From Hypsibius dujardini (taxonomy: Eukaryota; Tardigrada; Eutardigrada; Parachela; Hypsibiidae): DNA of 41,488 nucleotides. Below the pieces are notes generated by a model, which saw only the letters and a list, made by a program, of their open reading frames with translations, did no database searches and was not told the DNA's origin. The stretch is taken from contig LRSR01004746.1 in NCBI GenBank assembly GCA_001579985.1, positions 7,154-48,641 of the forward strand. The letters are read 5' to 3'. Of this stretch, positions 31,378 through 41,447 are shown piece after piece (position 1 is the stretch's first letter; every line of letters begins with the position of its first letter). The position numbers were made by a program, and so were the translations under genes.

Positions 31378-32445
31378 TTGAGAATCAAATAGGCGAGGGC
31401 GCAGTCTGAGCTGAGTTTATAAGAAATAAAAGGTTTATTTTGAAAAATGCATAGCGACATATTTTGCGTTGTAATATCAGAATTCCTGTTTATTTTTAAA
31501 GCTTTTTTGTTATGGTAGCTTCAAAATTTGAAAAAATTTCATGTTTCAAAAATGCTTGACCACAGTATGTATGTGCACGGGTCGTTTATCTTCAGTTCGT
31601 CCACCTTCCATCCACAATTTACGCCCCCTTAACAGTTCATCGATCCGTGTGCATTCCATTTGGTTGTCAATCAATCTATTTGTCCGTACTCTATTCATCC
31701 TATGTTCAAAATCTATGTCTCCGATACCAGCCTCCTTTCTTGCAGCAGGCCCTCCACGGGTGGTTGACTTGTTTGTCTGTTTATTATTCTAACCGTCTGC
31801 TCGCAGTTCGACTCTCTTTTCGCAACTTCTCTGCCCATCCTCAACTCGTTCGAATGCCAACAGTCCGTTCGCCCGTTTGCCCACAATCAATCCGTCCGTT
31901 TGGTCATCGGGACATCAACTTCATTGTCATCCCAAAGATCGTCTATCTATCCGCAATGCGGCTCGAGTGCCGTTCCATAGATCCATAACCCGCCGTGCGA
32001 TTACAGTTGGATCGCCCGTTTACGATCCCTCCGTTTCCGTTTGTCCAATTTCCATATGGTTGTCAATCCATCCCTCTGGAAGTAGTTCCTCATCCGTAAT
32101 TTTTGCCTATTCGTCTCTCCGTCTTCCACCTTCAATTGATTTGCTCTCGAAAAATGGCAAAGATAAACAAGATATGCGTGAATGCGAACGGATGAATGGG
32201 TAGACGAAATGCGGAAGGGTGGATGGACTCTGAACGGACGGAAAAGCTCTGAACGGTAGAACGAGCTCTGAACGGATGCACGAACGGCCTGACGAACTAA
32301 CGGAGAAACGGAGGACTGCGAGTGAAAAAACTGACGACTGCGAACCGGCAAGCGGATTTCGCTTAGGAAGGGCGGTGAGCGAACCGTTGGATTGTTAAAG
32401 AATGAAACACGAAATAGACTGACGGACGGACTGACGAACAAACAG
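31378..32445. repeat. Degenerate (TCCG)n then (ACGG)n tracts in inverted order
   Basis: After about 160 bases of AT-rich sequence, 31560-32130 is dominated by TCCGT/TCCAT/TCGTCC words and 32200-32440 by the complementary ACGGA/GAACGG words. The two halves could fold on each other. All open frames here (Ser/Pro/Arg-rich) are explained by the repeats. The motif GGCGAGGGCGCAGTCTGAGCT at about 31392 belongs to the short palindromic family also seen at 20160. Confidence 0.7.
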
Positions 32446-33985
32446 ACTAGTCTAGTACGCTTATCTTGAAACTCAGTCATACGATTTCAAAGATAACGCG
32501 GTAATTTTAATTGATTTAATTCGGTAATAACATAAAAAATTCCAGAGAACCTATTTTATGCTGTCAAGGGCTATCTGCATTTAAACCGCTGGACCGGCAT
32601 TTTTGCAAAATAACTTAATCATAAAAAAAACACCATAAACGCACCCCCAGTACCCTTTGATCTGAAAGTACGAGGGCTCCTAAATAAGTAATGTCACTTA
32701 ACTTATTCGCAAGAGTCTGTCATGCATTGAATTCCACTAGGCCTTGTTTCTACTAGCTCAACCTCAGTTAAATTGGGAAAAATAATGAATCAAATAAGTC
32801 AGTTCGGTAAAGAATAAATTGGCTCGAGGAAGACACACAGCAGATGTATGTCAACTGTCTTCAATCTTATTCTCCTCATATGTTTTTAGATTTCGAACTG
32901 ACATGAAATCTGAAACAGCCGAAATTATCTTAAGCTATCATATCTTCCGAAAACATAAAAAAGCAAATTTCGGAGAGAACAGTCGCAGCACGGGTCAAAG
33001 TTGAAATCCGTGTCCGGGAAAACGGCTTTTCTCTCTGTTCGAGTTAGAGTCCAAAACTCAAATTCATCTGCTCATTTCTACCTGTTGTAAAGCTGCATTT
33101 CCCAACACCTGGAACAAAATCGAAACGAATTGACTGGACTTTTAATCATCAGTGGCGAAGCTATTCAAATGTTTGGGAGCAGAACCGCAAATTTAAATTG
33201 TTTGGCGATGACATCTGCGATTAATTATGCGAGCTGGCACCTTGGCAAACTTCACCCCGCTACAATCTCCCAAATCAAATGGCCGCAAAAACAGGACTCA
33301 TGTTTTTGAAAAGTCAATCCACCAGTGCTTCTATTCAAATGAAAGCCACTGAATGTGCGGAGGCAGGTAAACATTTTCGGGCCAAAGACCCAGACGGCTG
33401 AATTCAGGTCCCTCTGTCGCTCCAGCAATATAATAGACTTTTCATATTTCAATCCCTTGCTAAAATCCTTTTTTTGTTTGGAAGTCCTTTACATACCATA
33501 TCCAAGCATGTGATAGGAGAGGACACAAATCAACGAAAACCAACACGGCATTACATGATTACCAAGCTACACACGGCGGAAGAACTTCTTTTGGAGATCG
33601 GATCTTCCAACAAAAAACTTCCTAACTCATGCATTGAGTAATTCTGATTACATAGCACCATCAAATAGCCCATCACTTCCCTCAAATGTTCGATGCTTGC
33701 GGCCAATTAATTTTTCGGGTAGAAGAAAATTAAAAATTTCAAAGAAGATGGTCCTAGCAGAATAGAAAACATTTACCGTACATATGCAACAGCTGATTGC
33801 GTGACTCAGTTATTGAAAGTGGCCTGAGTCCGCTCACCTCTCTTATTTTATTTCATTTTTGCATTGACCTCGATTTGTTATTTACAAGTCAGTAAACGCA
33901 CCCTTTACATTTTTTTAATAGCAGAATGTTTTTATCTCCTCTCATCTTGTTTAAATAAACCAAGTGGCATTACTTATTTAGAGGC
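32446..33985. other. No supported gene
   Basis: AT-rich with scattered short frames (32819-33004 and 33252-33452 minus) that lack domains. A stretch near 33380-33430 loosely resembles 26415-26470, another faint dispersed repeat. Confidence 0.4.
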
Positions 33986-34225
33986 TCTCTTACTACTCCT
34001 ATACAGTAACTCCGTAGCTTCAACTTCAGTAGGGTCCCCCGGTACCCCTTGACCTGATAGAACAGTTTCTATACAGTAACTCCATAACTTCAAATTCAGT
34101 AGGGCCTCCGATACCTTGCGTCTGATCCTGTAGCAGCTTACGAACAATTTCTATAAGGTGTGCCATAACCAGCCAATAAGTTTTTATAAGCCTTTGTCAT
34201 CGCTCGCCAAGTCTCACACCATCTT
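33986..34225 (-). repeat. Minisatellite family, copy 4 with flank
   Basis: Two units of CTATACAGTAACTCC..AACTTCA with a CCCCCGGTACCCCTTGACCTGATAG linker. The segment 34120-34225 matches, in reverse complement, the flank at 17146-17260. Confidence 0.8.
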
Positions 34226-34857
34226 TAGCTTTTGATTGCTTTGACGTTTGCTTGCTATGTCGTATCTCATCTCATTTTATTAGCGCCGAGGTGCAATACA
34301 TTATAAATAGATGTTACGTCAATAATGGGTTTATAATAAGTCATGTAAAAATGTAAATGTCAACAAGGCATATCTCCTACCGCCGGGCTTGCAGATAAAG
34401 TCTACTGTAAGTATAAAATTTGTCACTTCCACTTATTAGATTTTTTAGATTTAAAGTGTGGAAGTCGCAAAACTTTCATGAGAGAACTTCTTCAAAACAT
34501 ATTTTCACCAGATACTTTCATATTGTTCCGTTTTGGGTATCTATGTCGGTGATCTGATTACCAATTGTGGATCTCAAAAATAGTTCTCAAACGGAGAGTC
34601 ATCTTGAAACTAAAAATAGACAATGTAATAGCCGTTTTGAACTCATAGATTTGAGGGCAGATTTGAATTGCTTCACCAGCTATTGCGAATTGAACAATCC
34701 AATTTGTTTCAAGATCATGTTAGGGGTTGGGGCGTCCTCAAACCAAACAATCACCAACATCGGGACGTGATCCTTTCCACTCTGTGCTGAACGCGTCAAA
34801 AATTCTGCGAGCATTTTGACGTCTCCCTGTTGCGTCATGCGAAGGTCTGCGTGTATT
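34226..34857. other. No supported gene
   Basis: AT-rich sequence leading to the mariner-type element. One frame at 34567-34770 has no domain. Confidence 0.4.
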
Positions 34858-34859
34858 TA

Positions 34860-36149
34860 CAGGGGTCGTCGTTCACATTGACTCAACTTTGAAACGTTTT
34901 AACTTTAACTGTGCGCACCCGATTTCGCCCCTGTTTGTTTTGCACGATGGAAAATTTCACGCAAAAAACGAAAACATTCAACCATTGTGAAAAAAATTTA
35001 AAATGTATCCTCCAATTTCAAGTGACCTCAGGGGTCGCATTTTGGCACTTGGCGCTCTGAATTGGTCGTCTCGGCTCATTTTGAAGGAGCTAAATCGTCA
35101 AAGCTTTGATGTTTCTCAATCGACTGTATCTCGTGTGCTGAAAAATGACAACAACGGAGGCGAGAGTCAAGCAATCAATGAGCTCGGAGAGAATTGGAGA
35201 CGCCGACCCCGTGTATGTACTCCTCGAATGGTCAGAAAAGTGCAGAATCTTCTCGCATCGGACAATCCACTGCCCAAAACAGAATTGGCACGTCGTGTAG
35301 GTGTCTCCGAGGCAACTATTCGGCGCTTGGCGGACGGTCGTTTGGAGAAGAAGAAGCTGAAGAAGGTCAAGGTACACTATCTCACTGCTGCCGCCATTTT
35401 GCAACGCAGTCTACGGGCTCTACCCTTCTACGACTTGATAAAGGATGACCAGTTTATGTGGGTATTTTCAATGGATGAAGCCATGCTCCCGTTGGATTAT
35501 GAGAACGGCCAGTCTGAGTACTATTATGACTCCAAACACGTCGGAGAGCGTCGGAAAAATGTGCCTGTTTTCATCAAGTCGCCGAGTCATCCCCAACAAC
35601 GGATGTATGCCGCTGGCTTCGGGTGGAAAGGACAATCCCGTTTGTATGTGGTGAAACCGAAGGCTAAGGTCAATGCTGCGTATTTCATCGAGAAGATTCT
35701 TAGCCCAATGATGCTCGTGGATGTCCCCAAACTGTACGGTAAGAGGGAAGCCAAAAAAGTGATCCTCCACATGGACAGTGCTCGTTCCCACACCGCTAAA
35801 CCCGTCTATGAGTGGCTTGACGCCCACAAGATCAAGTATTTCACGAAGGACCAGTGGCTGGCTAATTCACCTGAAGTGTCTCCGATGGATTTTTTTGCCA
35901 ACGGATACTTCAAATCCTAGCTGGCAAAGCGGAAGTACACGTGCATGGCGGGCATGTAAAAGGCTGCAAACGAGGAGTGGGATGCAATTCCTAAAGAAAT
36001 GTTCCGCAATGCCTTCCGATCTTGGCCCGACCGAGTTCTGGCGATTCACAAGGCCAAGGGACATCATGCTCCCAATTATTAGTCTGAAGCAATGTGTACT
36101 TTTTTTTGGCGAATTTTCAAAGTTGAGTCAATGTGAACGACGACCCCTG
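34860..36149 (+). mobile_element. Complete DD37D mariner-type transposon, 1290 bp
   Basis: The terminal inverted repeats are 35 bases and perfect: 34860-34894, beginning CAGGGGTCGTCGTTCAC, and 36115-36149. TA flanks both ends (34858-34859 and 36150-36151), the Tc1/mariner target duplication. The element contains a single transposase frame at 35003-36082 with two in-frame stops. Perfect ends with a lightly damaged gene suggest a fairly recent insertion that could still be mobilised by a relative's transposase. Confidence 0.95.
35003..36082 (+). pseudogene. Mariner-type (DD37D) transposase with two in-frame stops
   Basis: The frame reads 359 codons from ATG at 35003 to TAG at 36080-36082. It is interrupted by TAG at 35918-35920 (codon 306) and TAA at 35957-35959 (codon 319). 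The N-terminus has two helix-turn-helix segments (about residues 6-48 and 70-112) separated by an RRRPR motif, the GRPR-like element of this superfamily. The catalytic acids are Asp in VFSMDEAM (about 157), Asp in VILHMDSARSHTA (about 255) and Asp in SPMDFF. The spacing between the last two is 37 residues, hence DD37D, as in maT-like elements. After the stops the frame still resembles a mariner C-terminus (RSWPDRVLAIHKAKG). All catalytic residues precede the first stop, but the truncated product is probably inactive. Confidence 0.9.
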
Positions 36150-36151
36150 TA

Positions 36152-36509
36152 CATATACCACATCAGGGTTAAAGAGTGCAGACGAATTGGGAAAGATTAC
36201 TCACCGAGTAATTTGCGTATAATTGAAAAATAACATCACACCAGCGGACAGCTGGGTCATATACTGCAGCCACCTCTTCCAACGCCTGCCCAGCAAACCG
36301 GAAAACCTAACCGATCGACTCTAGTAGCCTTCGCCGCGTATCACGGCTGTAGCTACTACAGTTTCACTTTTTCATTCTTGTTCCTTCCCTTGCCTGAGAG
36401 TGATAAGCTCTCCGCGTATTTTTCCCGATTTTCAACTTTTTAGCCTTTTGACCGTTCGTCTTTAAACACCTTTTATTTCTTTGTTCTCACGATATTACGC
36501 TTTTTCCAG
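36152..36509. other. No gene seen
   Basis: Contains GC-richer stretches (36245-36350) without an open frame. A good acceptor, CTTTTTCCAG, closes the interval at 36509. Confidence 0.4.
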
Positions 36510-37007
36510 GTTTTTCAAATTCCGTCAATCGATGAGAACGCTGATTTAGAGAAGCTTTTTGATCGCATTTTCAAGACAAAATGCGGTGCTTTAAATAAAT
36601 AGAAAACCGGCGACCGTACCCATTCGATCACTCGTATTCTAAATCACTACCACCCAGATGGTGTTCAGTTTCCCCTCACAACCGTCGGCAAAGGGACCGT
36701 GCCGGTACTCGGTAAGCGTCTCGGACTGCAAACCGCAACTCTCAAGGAGCTTAAGCTGAACGGTTTTACCTAAGTCGGGGAGCTCAACGTCCTGCTGTCG
36801 TCGGACGTCGAAACGGCGGTCACTCTACTCAAGGACAAGGCGACCATCCGAAACCACCTGTTCCCGCCTCCGGCTGTCGGCGCCCGCCTGATAGGTCAGA
36901 AGAACGACGAGGCCTCTACTAGTGGAACGCAGCACCAGCGGGGTGTGAAGCCTGCACCAATGATAATCTGGAACCGATGCCGCCCTCCCGTTTTACTCGA
37001 CGTATAA
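36510..37007 (+). pseudogene. Decayed coding region with two in-frame stops, family not recognised
   Basis: From the acceptor at 36509, one frame encodes protein-like text for 166 codons: SIDENADLEKLFDRIF, then TRILNHYHPDGVQFPLTTVG, then GLQTATLKELKLNGF, then ETAVTLLKDKATIRNHLFPP. It is broken by TAG at about 36600 and TAA at about 36771. GC content is well above the flanks, which supports past coding. The short Ser/Thr-rich end (EASTSGTQHQ) resembles a linker. The text suggests a gag-like or DNA-binding protein of a mobile element, but I cannot name a family. It lies just downstream of the mariner element without sharing its ends. Confidence 0.5.
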
Positions 37008-37705
37008 ATCGAGGTGTAAAATCTTACTGCTTAAGGACAAATTTTACTCTTCCTGGGCAGGAAAACTACTTCCGGTACATCCGCAAGTGCATATTTATCC
37101 ACACAATGCCTTTCGGGAGAAAAATGCCTTCCGGCAAAGGGCAATCATACCCAATGTGTACATTTTTATTTTTATTTCGAATAGATTTTTGCACTTCTTT
37201 TGAAACCACAAAATGCAAACAAGAAGATTAAAAATGACAAACCGTATAAAATCAAGTTGGACGGAACCTGTTAGAATTTTTCTTTTGCTATTTCGGCTGT
37301 GCATGGCCATGGCAAATTCAACAATTTAATTATTTTTTAAAATAAACCTAAAAAAAAACAAGTAAACTAGCTATCCAATTTTACATTTCCCTCCATGCCC
37401 CACCCATCCCCCACCCCCCTGCGTCCGGTACGGAGGGGGTCTGGAAGAGGTCCGTAGGGGAAAACACTGTGTAATCGTAGATTCGGCTTTATATACAGCA
37501 ATCCGTAGCTCATACTGCAGCATTGAACAAGGAGAGGCAATGCAAGTGATTCAGCGGACTCACAGCGTGAATGCTTTTGTGGTTTTTATTTACAGAACAA
37601 TGAATCTCAACGCGAACACTCTCGATCTGTCAGACAGCCTGCTTTTGGAGTTGCAACGGCTGTTAATTTTCCCATAATATTTCCCTGATCTTCCCCGACT
37701 TCAAA
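37008..37705. other. Mostly non-coding; small ORF of 25 codons at 37600-37677
   Basis: AT-rich, with a C-rich stretch near 37390-37430. After a TTATTTACAG acceptor (ends 37595) an ATG at 37600 opens a 25-codon frame to TAA at 37677, just before the next candidate exon. It could be an upstream ORF or 5' exon; evidence is weak. Confidence 0.3.
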
Positions 37706-38345
37706 ATGCCCAAGGCACGGTTTCTAGCACCAAAAACGTTTGTCGCAACTGATCCCGAGAGGAACAACTGCATTCCCCAGTCGTTTTTGAGCCTTTTGAA
37801 TGGATCACAGGAGAGGCAAGGTAAAAGCTTCTCATTTGGAAAAATTTTCAGATGGAGATTTCAAAAAGACTTCATACTATTTTTTTAAAGACCCATTTAT
37901 GTAACAAATATTAAAAATTATTTCGCCGGCTGAGCTTGGAAGTCTTTTTCAAATCAATCAAACTTTTGCGGAATAGCCTGAATGTTTTGTTAATGCTTTG
38001 TTAATCAAGCAATCAAGTAGTCGGGAACTGATGATCGGCAAAAACCTGACCAATCAAGCAATCAATCATCTGTTTAAAAGTTAAGCCGTTGTTAATCAAG
38101 CAATCAATTGGCGGCGTACACTGCTAACTGAATGTTTCTTCCCCAAAAGATTTCCAGGCTCAGCCAACAAAATAATTTTTATTTGTTACATAAATGGGTC
38201 TTTGAGAAAAAAATAGTATGAAGTCCTTTTGAAATCTGCATCTGAAAATCTTCTCACGTCAGCCAGATTTAAACGTAATGTATACCTGGTATGTATTTTT
38301 TTCTTTTTGGCAGATATTGTTGTTTTCGAATATGGAGAGGATTAA
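37706..38345 (+). CDS. OTU-like start of a truncated gene, two exons
   Basis: Exon 37706-37820 (ATG start, donor CAAG/GTAAAA) reads KARFLAPKTF, then TDPERNNCIPQSFLSLLNGS. The Cys with following S/F, L and NGSQE resembles the catalytic-Cys region of OTU-type cysteine proteases (usually D-G-N-C-x-F-R), which are common in mobile elements. The Asp-Gly before Asn-Cys is replaced by Glu-Arg-Asn, so activity is doubtful. After the intron (acceptor TTTGGCAG, ends 38313) only ten codons follow to a TAA, in a phase that fits. The His region is absent. This is either a dead fragment or a mis-modelled gene. The intron contains the inverted-repeat element at 37845-38249. Confidence 0.25.
37845..38249. 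repeat. Palindromic element with 95-bp arms inside the OTU-like intron
   Basis: Bases 37845-37939 and 38154-38249 are reverse complements with few mismatches (shared TTTTCAGATG, AGACCCATTTATGTAACAAAT, GGCTGAGC). The centre holds three copies of GTTAATCAAGCAATCAA-like words. MITE-like, with no coding sequence. Confidence 0.8.
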
Positions 38346-38470
38346 AAAAGTGCGTACTCGGATTACTGCCGCCATAATTTTGTCATTGTTCAATTCAGCA
38401 AATCTTCCTTTTTTCTTCAGAGCACCTGGTCCTTTTTAGCCGAGGAGAGTAAATTTGGGAAAAATAACAG

Positions 38471-39268
38471 GACTTTTGCGCGAGTAAATTTACATCTCCA
38501 GATGTGTTCCCCGATGCACTCTTCGATATACTTTTAAGAGTAAATATTTTCATTGGGGGTGGCCGCAGTCGCTCATCCACTAGAAGCCTTTCTCCATCAA
38601 CAGGTGAGTTTTCTGGCCCGCCGAAGAACTTTCATATCCTACCGTTGGATGCTCGAGATTTGGAGCGTCCGCATAAATTTGTGTATGGTTGCGTGTTGTA
38701 TGAGAAATCGGAATCCACCGTTAAGCTACAGCCATTGCAGCTGGACATTCATGAGTTCCTCTGCAGTTCTCTAGAGTTTGTTGAAACGTTTGTCCGTCTC
38801 CGCCCGCCATACCCACACAATGGTGGAGTATGTCGACTTCCTGGCACTGAAACTCCGAGACTATAAGAGCCGCTCTGTCATTGAATTTAATTCGACCTTC
38901 CGTAATTATGCCGACCGCAGCGGCTGCAATTTAAACGACCTCGAAGCTCGCAAAGAGATTGGCGAACAGTTTTTCCATCAGCGTATATACATCATAGATT
39001 ATTCCAACCGTGAAGGCCGGAGCACTTTCGATCGTTCTCGCATCGGGCAGCCCACCAAATTCCACTCTAACGGTACGCCACTCGGCACGTGCACCAAGTG
39101 AAACGAAGGAGCGGGAAGTGCGGCGCTCCACTGGGTGCCATTTGCAAGTACCTCCACCAACGCTCAAATTCGAAGTGCCGCGGCGATCATCCTCAAGCAC
39201 GCTGCCCAATGTTCCCCCGCCGAAAAAAGATCGTTCTTTCTGTCCATTCCGAACCCCTTCCCAGTTAG
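38471..39268 (+). pseudogene. Gag-like N-terminal region of a tyrosine-recombinase retroelement, frameshifted
   Basis: Three overlapping frames carry successive parts. Frame A, 38471-38866 (after ATAACAG), is a Ser/Arg-rich segment then LDIHEFLCSSLEFVETF. Frame B, about 38800-39101, has HTMVEYVDFLALKLRDYKS, then FNSTFRNYADRSGCNLNDLE, a pattern like the Y..fl...Y...v..fd..fR..A block in DIRS/Ngaro-type elements. Frame C, 39074-39268, has CGAPLGAICKYLH then CRGDHPQARCP, resembling their Cys/His knuckle. At least two frameshifts separate these. A recombinase remnant follows at 40007-40309. No reverse transcriptase is visible between them. The assignment is by motif pattern. Confidence 0.45.
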
Positions 39269-40006
39269 CGGCAACCCACTGAGGCAGACCTTATTTTTGG
39301 TCAGTTTCTATTTTAATCATTCATTTATATACATATACGAGTACCCTGCCTTCATGTGCTTATTTGCGGTTACGCTTGTAGTGTCTGCAGTAATGCTGTA
39401 CTGTACTATTGTAAATCTGATATAATCCATAAGTCCATAACCGTTCCTTTTATTTTACCATTCCGTTTTATGCTGTTCTCTCTCTCTCTCTTTGTGTAAC
39501 AGATGTTGTGTGAGATGCTGTGTTATTGCTATTGAAAACCGATCCCTTCCTTGGAGCTCAGCTCAGAGTTCCTCTTCACGCTGTTGCAGAGCCGGTACTC
39601 TGCCCTGTCACAGCAGTTGATACCTTATTGAAGCGTGCCCTGTAAGGTTCTTTAGCATAAGCCGTTCGGTTTTGTCTACTTGGTTCGTTGTGTAACTTCC
39701 ACATACGTACATGAGTTATTAGATAGGCTGAAGGAGTGTAAAGCCTTTACTTAAAGCCGTAAAGAAACGCCCTTTTATTGATTTCTTCCCAAGTTTTCTT
39801 CCTCTTTCTTTCTTGGGTCGGCACTAAAAGCCATGTAAATACGGCAGAGAACGTAAAATGAAGCATCATATGTTCACTCCGTCTTGATCAATAATACTCC
39901 AAATACTCTAGGATTGTTCCCTCTCGTTTTGCCTTGCGTGTTCATGACCTTGGGTCGAAAACACCCACCATGTAGGAAGTCTTACAATCCCCTATAGGCC
40001 GAATAG
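39269..40006. other. No clear gene; possible decayed interior of the same element
   Basis: Contains a short (TC)n run at 39478-39491 and no long frame. If the flanking gag-like and recombinase pieces belong to one element, this stretch is where a reverse transcriptase or the N-terminal recombinase domain would be expected; I see neither. Confidence 0.4.
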
Positions 40007-40309
40007 CACAATCTTTTCCTACGTATTGGGGAAAGGGGAAAATTGGAGCCCTTAACCGCCGCCATGTTCACTAGACTGTTGCGGCAGTTACTTAAAGAGG
40101 CCGGCTATTCTGAACCTTCCTTTTCCATTCATTCCTTTCGCCGCGGTGCGGCAACCTTCGCGTAATTATTAGGCGTGACATCGGACGAAATAAAATTTCA
40201 AGGTAACTGGCGGTGTGATTGCTTTGAACGGTACATCATGCGTGATCCCGACTTGCGACAGTCATTTTCAAAAACCATATCCTCCCATCTTTCTGGGGCG
40301 TTTGGCTAA
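40007..40309 (+). pseudogene. Tyrosine recombinase C-terminal domain, broken
   Basis: One frame reads LEPLTAAMFTRLLRQLL, then IHSFRRGAATFA, an in-frame TAA at 40163-40165, then LLGVTSDEIKFQGNW, then CFERYIMRD, ending at TAA 40307-40309. H-x-x-R in HSFRRG, the G-N-W block and the Tyr in ERYI are the conserved second half of tyrosine recombinases, the Tyr being the nucleophile. The first catalytic Arg region would lie upstream and is not recognisable. The HSFRRGAATFA form is typical of eukaryotic YR elements (DIRS/Ngaro or Crypton-like), not of bacterial integrases. Confidence 0.7.
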
Positions 40310-41125
40310 GGTTTTTTGGCGCCCAGGCAACGTTCTTTCTCAAGTGGTGGACAGGGTCTGTACTGGTCATTTTATGCCAAAGGAAGAAATTAAATTCCTT
40401 GACCCTTGCGCGCAGTGTTCCATGTCTGACTTAACTTCCCGAGCGCAACGACTGCCACAATTATGTGTTCACATTATCTAACCTGCAAATGTATTTCTTT
40501 TATCGTCCTCACGTACTAGTTCATCTACGAGCCAACAACAGCTTCGTGATATGTGCTATTTCGGAGACTCAGTGCGGTGCATATTTCCTCCAATTTTTAC
40601 CACGCTTTGGCGTATTATCCATACTCCTGCTTTTACACAATGTATTGCCAATCGGATAATGGGCAGACTTGAGTGCTCACGGCATAATTTTTAGACCAGG
40701 AAGGTCATGGGTATTCCCTTGAGCGAACGTAGAGACCTTTATTAGCTGCCGTTTCCAGCTACGCTACTCAAAGGTCAGGATGATCCTCATCATCTTTGGG
40801 AAGCGAGCAAATTAACGTGGCTCCCCGAGTCATTAATTACGCACATCACTCCAGGTGGTATAGACACGAGATTATTATGCTCTATTACATATTTCCTTCT
40901 GCATTTGTTGAGAACAAAAATTTACCAAACAACGCATCATTTTCAAGAACGCTGAAATAATTCAAAAAGTCGTCTACAACAACACCCAAATAATTTATGA
41001 AGTCATAAGACTGTATTTATATCTTGTTGGAAAGGAGTTCTTGTAATAATTTGGAGCCCTACGTTTAAGTACTGGAGTGCTTGTCGTGGATCATCCCAAT
41101 GAACATCTGTGAACACTGAAAAAAT
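40310..41125. other. No supported gene; upstream region of the receptor exon
   Basis: Open frames at 40215-40481 and 40465-40659 overlap or follow the recombinase remnant and lack domains. The 3' part should contain the promoter or upstream exons of the receptor gene starting at 41126. Confidence 0.4.
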
Positions 41126-41447
41126 ATGTTAAGCCAGTGGAGTATCATGGTGCCCTTTTTGTTGAATCCTGGACTGACTATCAGTTTTTCAGTTGAAATC
41201 GTGACAGTCGGCAACATGTATCCCAACGCGCCGGGCGCAATTCCGTTCGTTGGACCGGCATTTGAGACTGCTGTGGCAGACTTGAGGCAAAAATATGGCG
41301 CTATATTTGAGGTGAAGCACACGTATCTGGTCGACCGTAAATATGCAAATGCGGTGGAGCTGGCTTTCGGCATCGAGGTTATGACTGCAAGTTGGTACTA
41401 CGACCGCGAAAGGACCCCTGCTAATCTAACTGTTTTAATTTTTGGTG
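41126..41447 (+). CDS. First exon of a receptor with an ANF-receptor-type ligand-binding region (partial)
   Basis: ATG at 41126 (a second ATG at 41147) opens a frame of 107 codons plus one base to a donor, GGTG/GTGAGT, at 41448; the gene continues beyond the window. After a short hydrophobic start the text is VEIVTVGNMYPNAPGAIPF, then FVGPAFETAVADLRQKYG, like the opening strand and helix of periplasmic-binding-protein-like ectodomains (Pfam ANF_receptor) in natriuretic peptide receptors and guanylate cyclases. The opening helix with F-E-x-A-V-x-D-L is characteristic. Such receptors normally continue with a transmembrane segment and intracellular kinase-like and cyclase domains, none of which can be seen here. 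In memory this version most resembles tardigrade paralogues. Confidence 0.6.

Noticed and set aside
31541-32480. Several Ser/Pro/Arg-rich frames on both strands
   Set aside because: They coincide with inverted TCCG/ACGG simple repeats.
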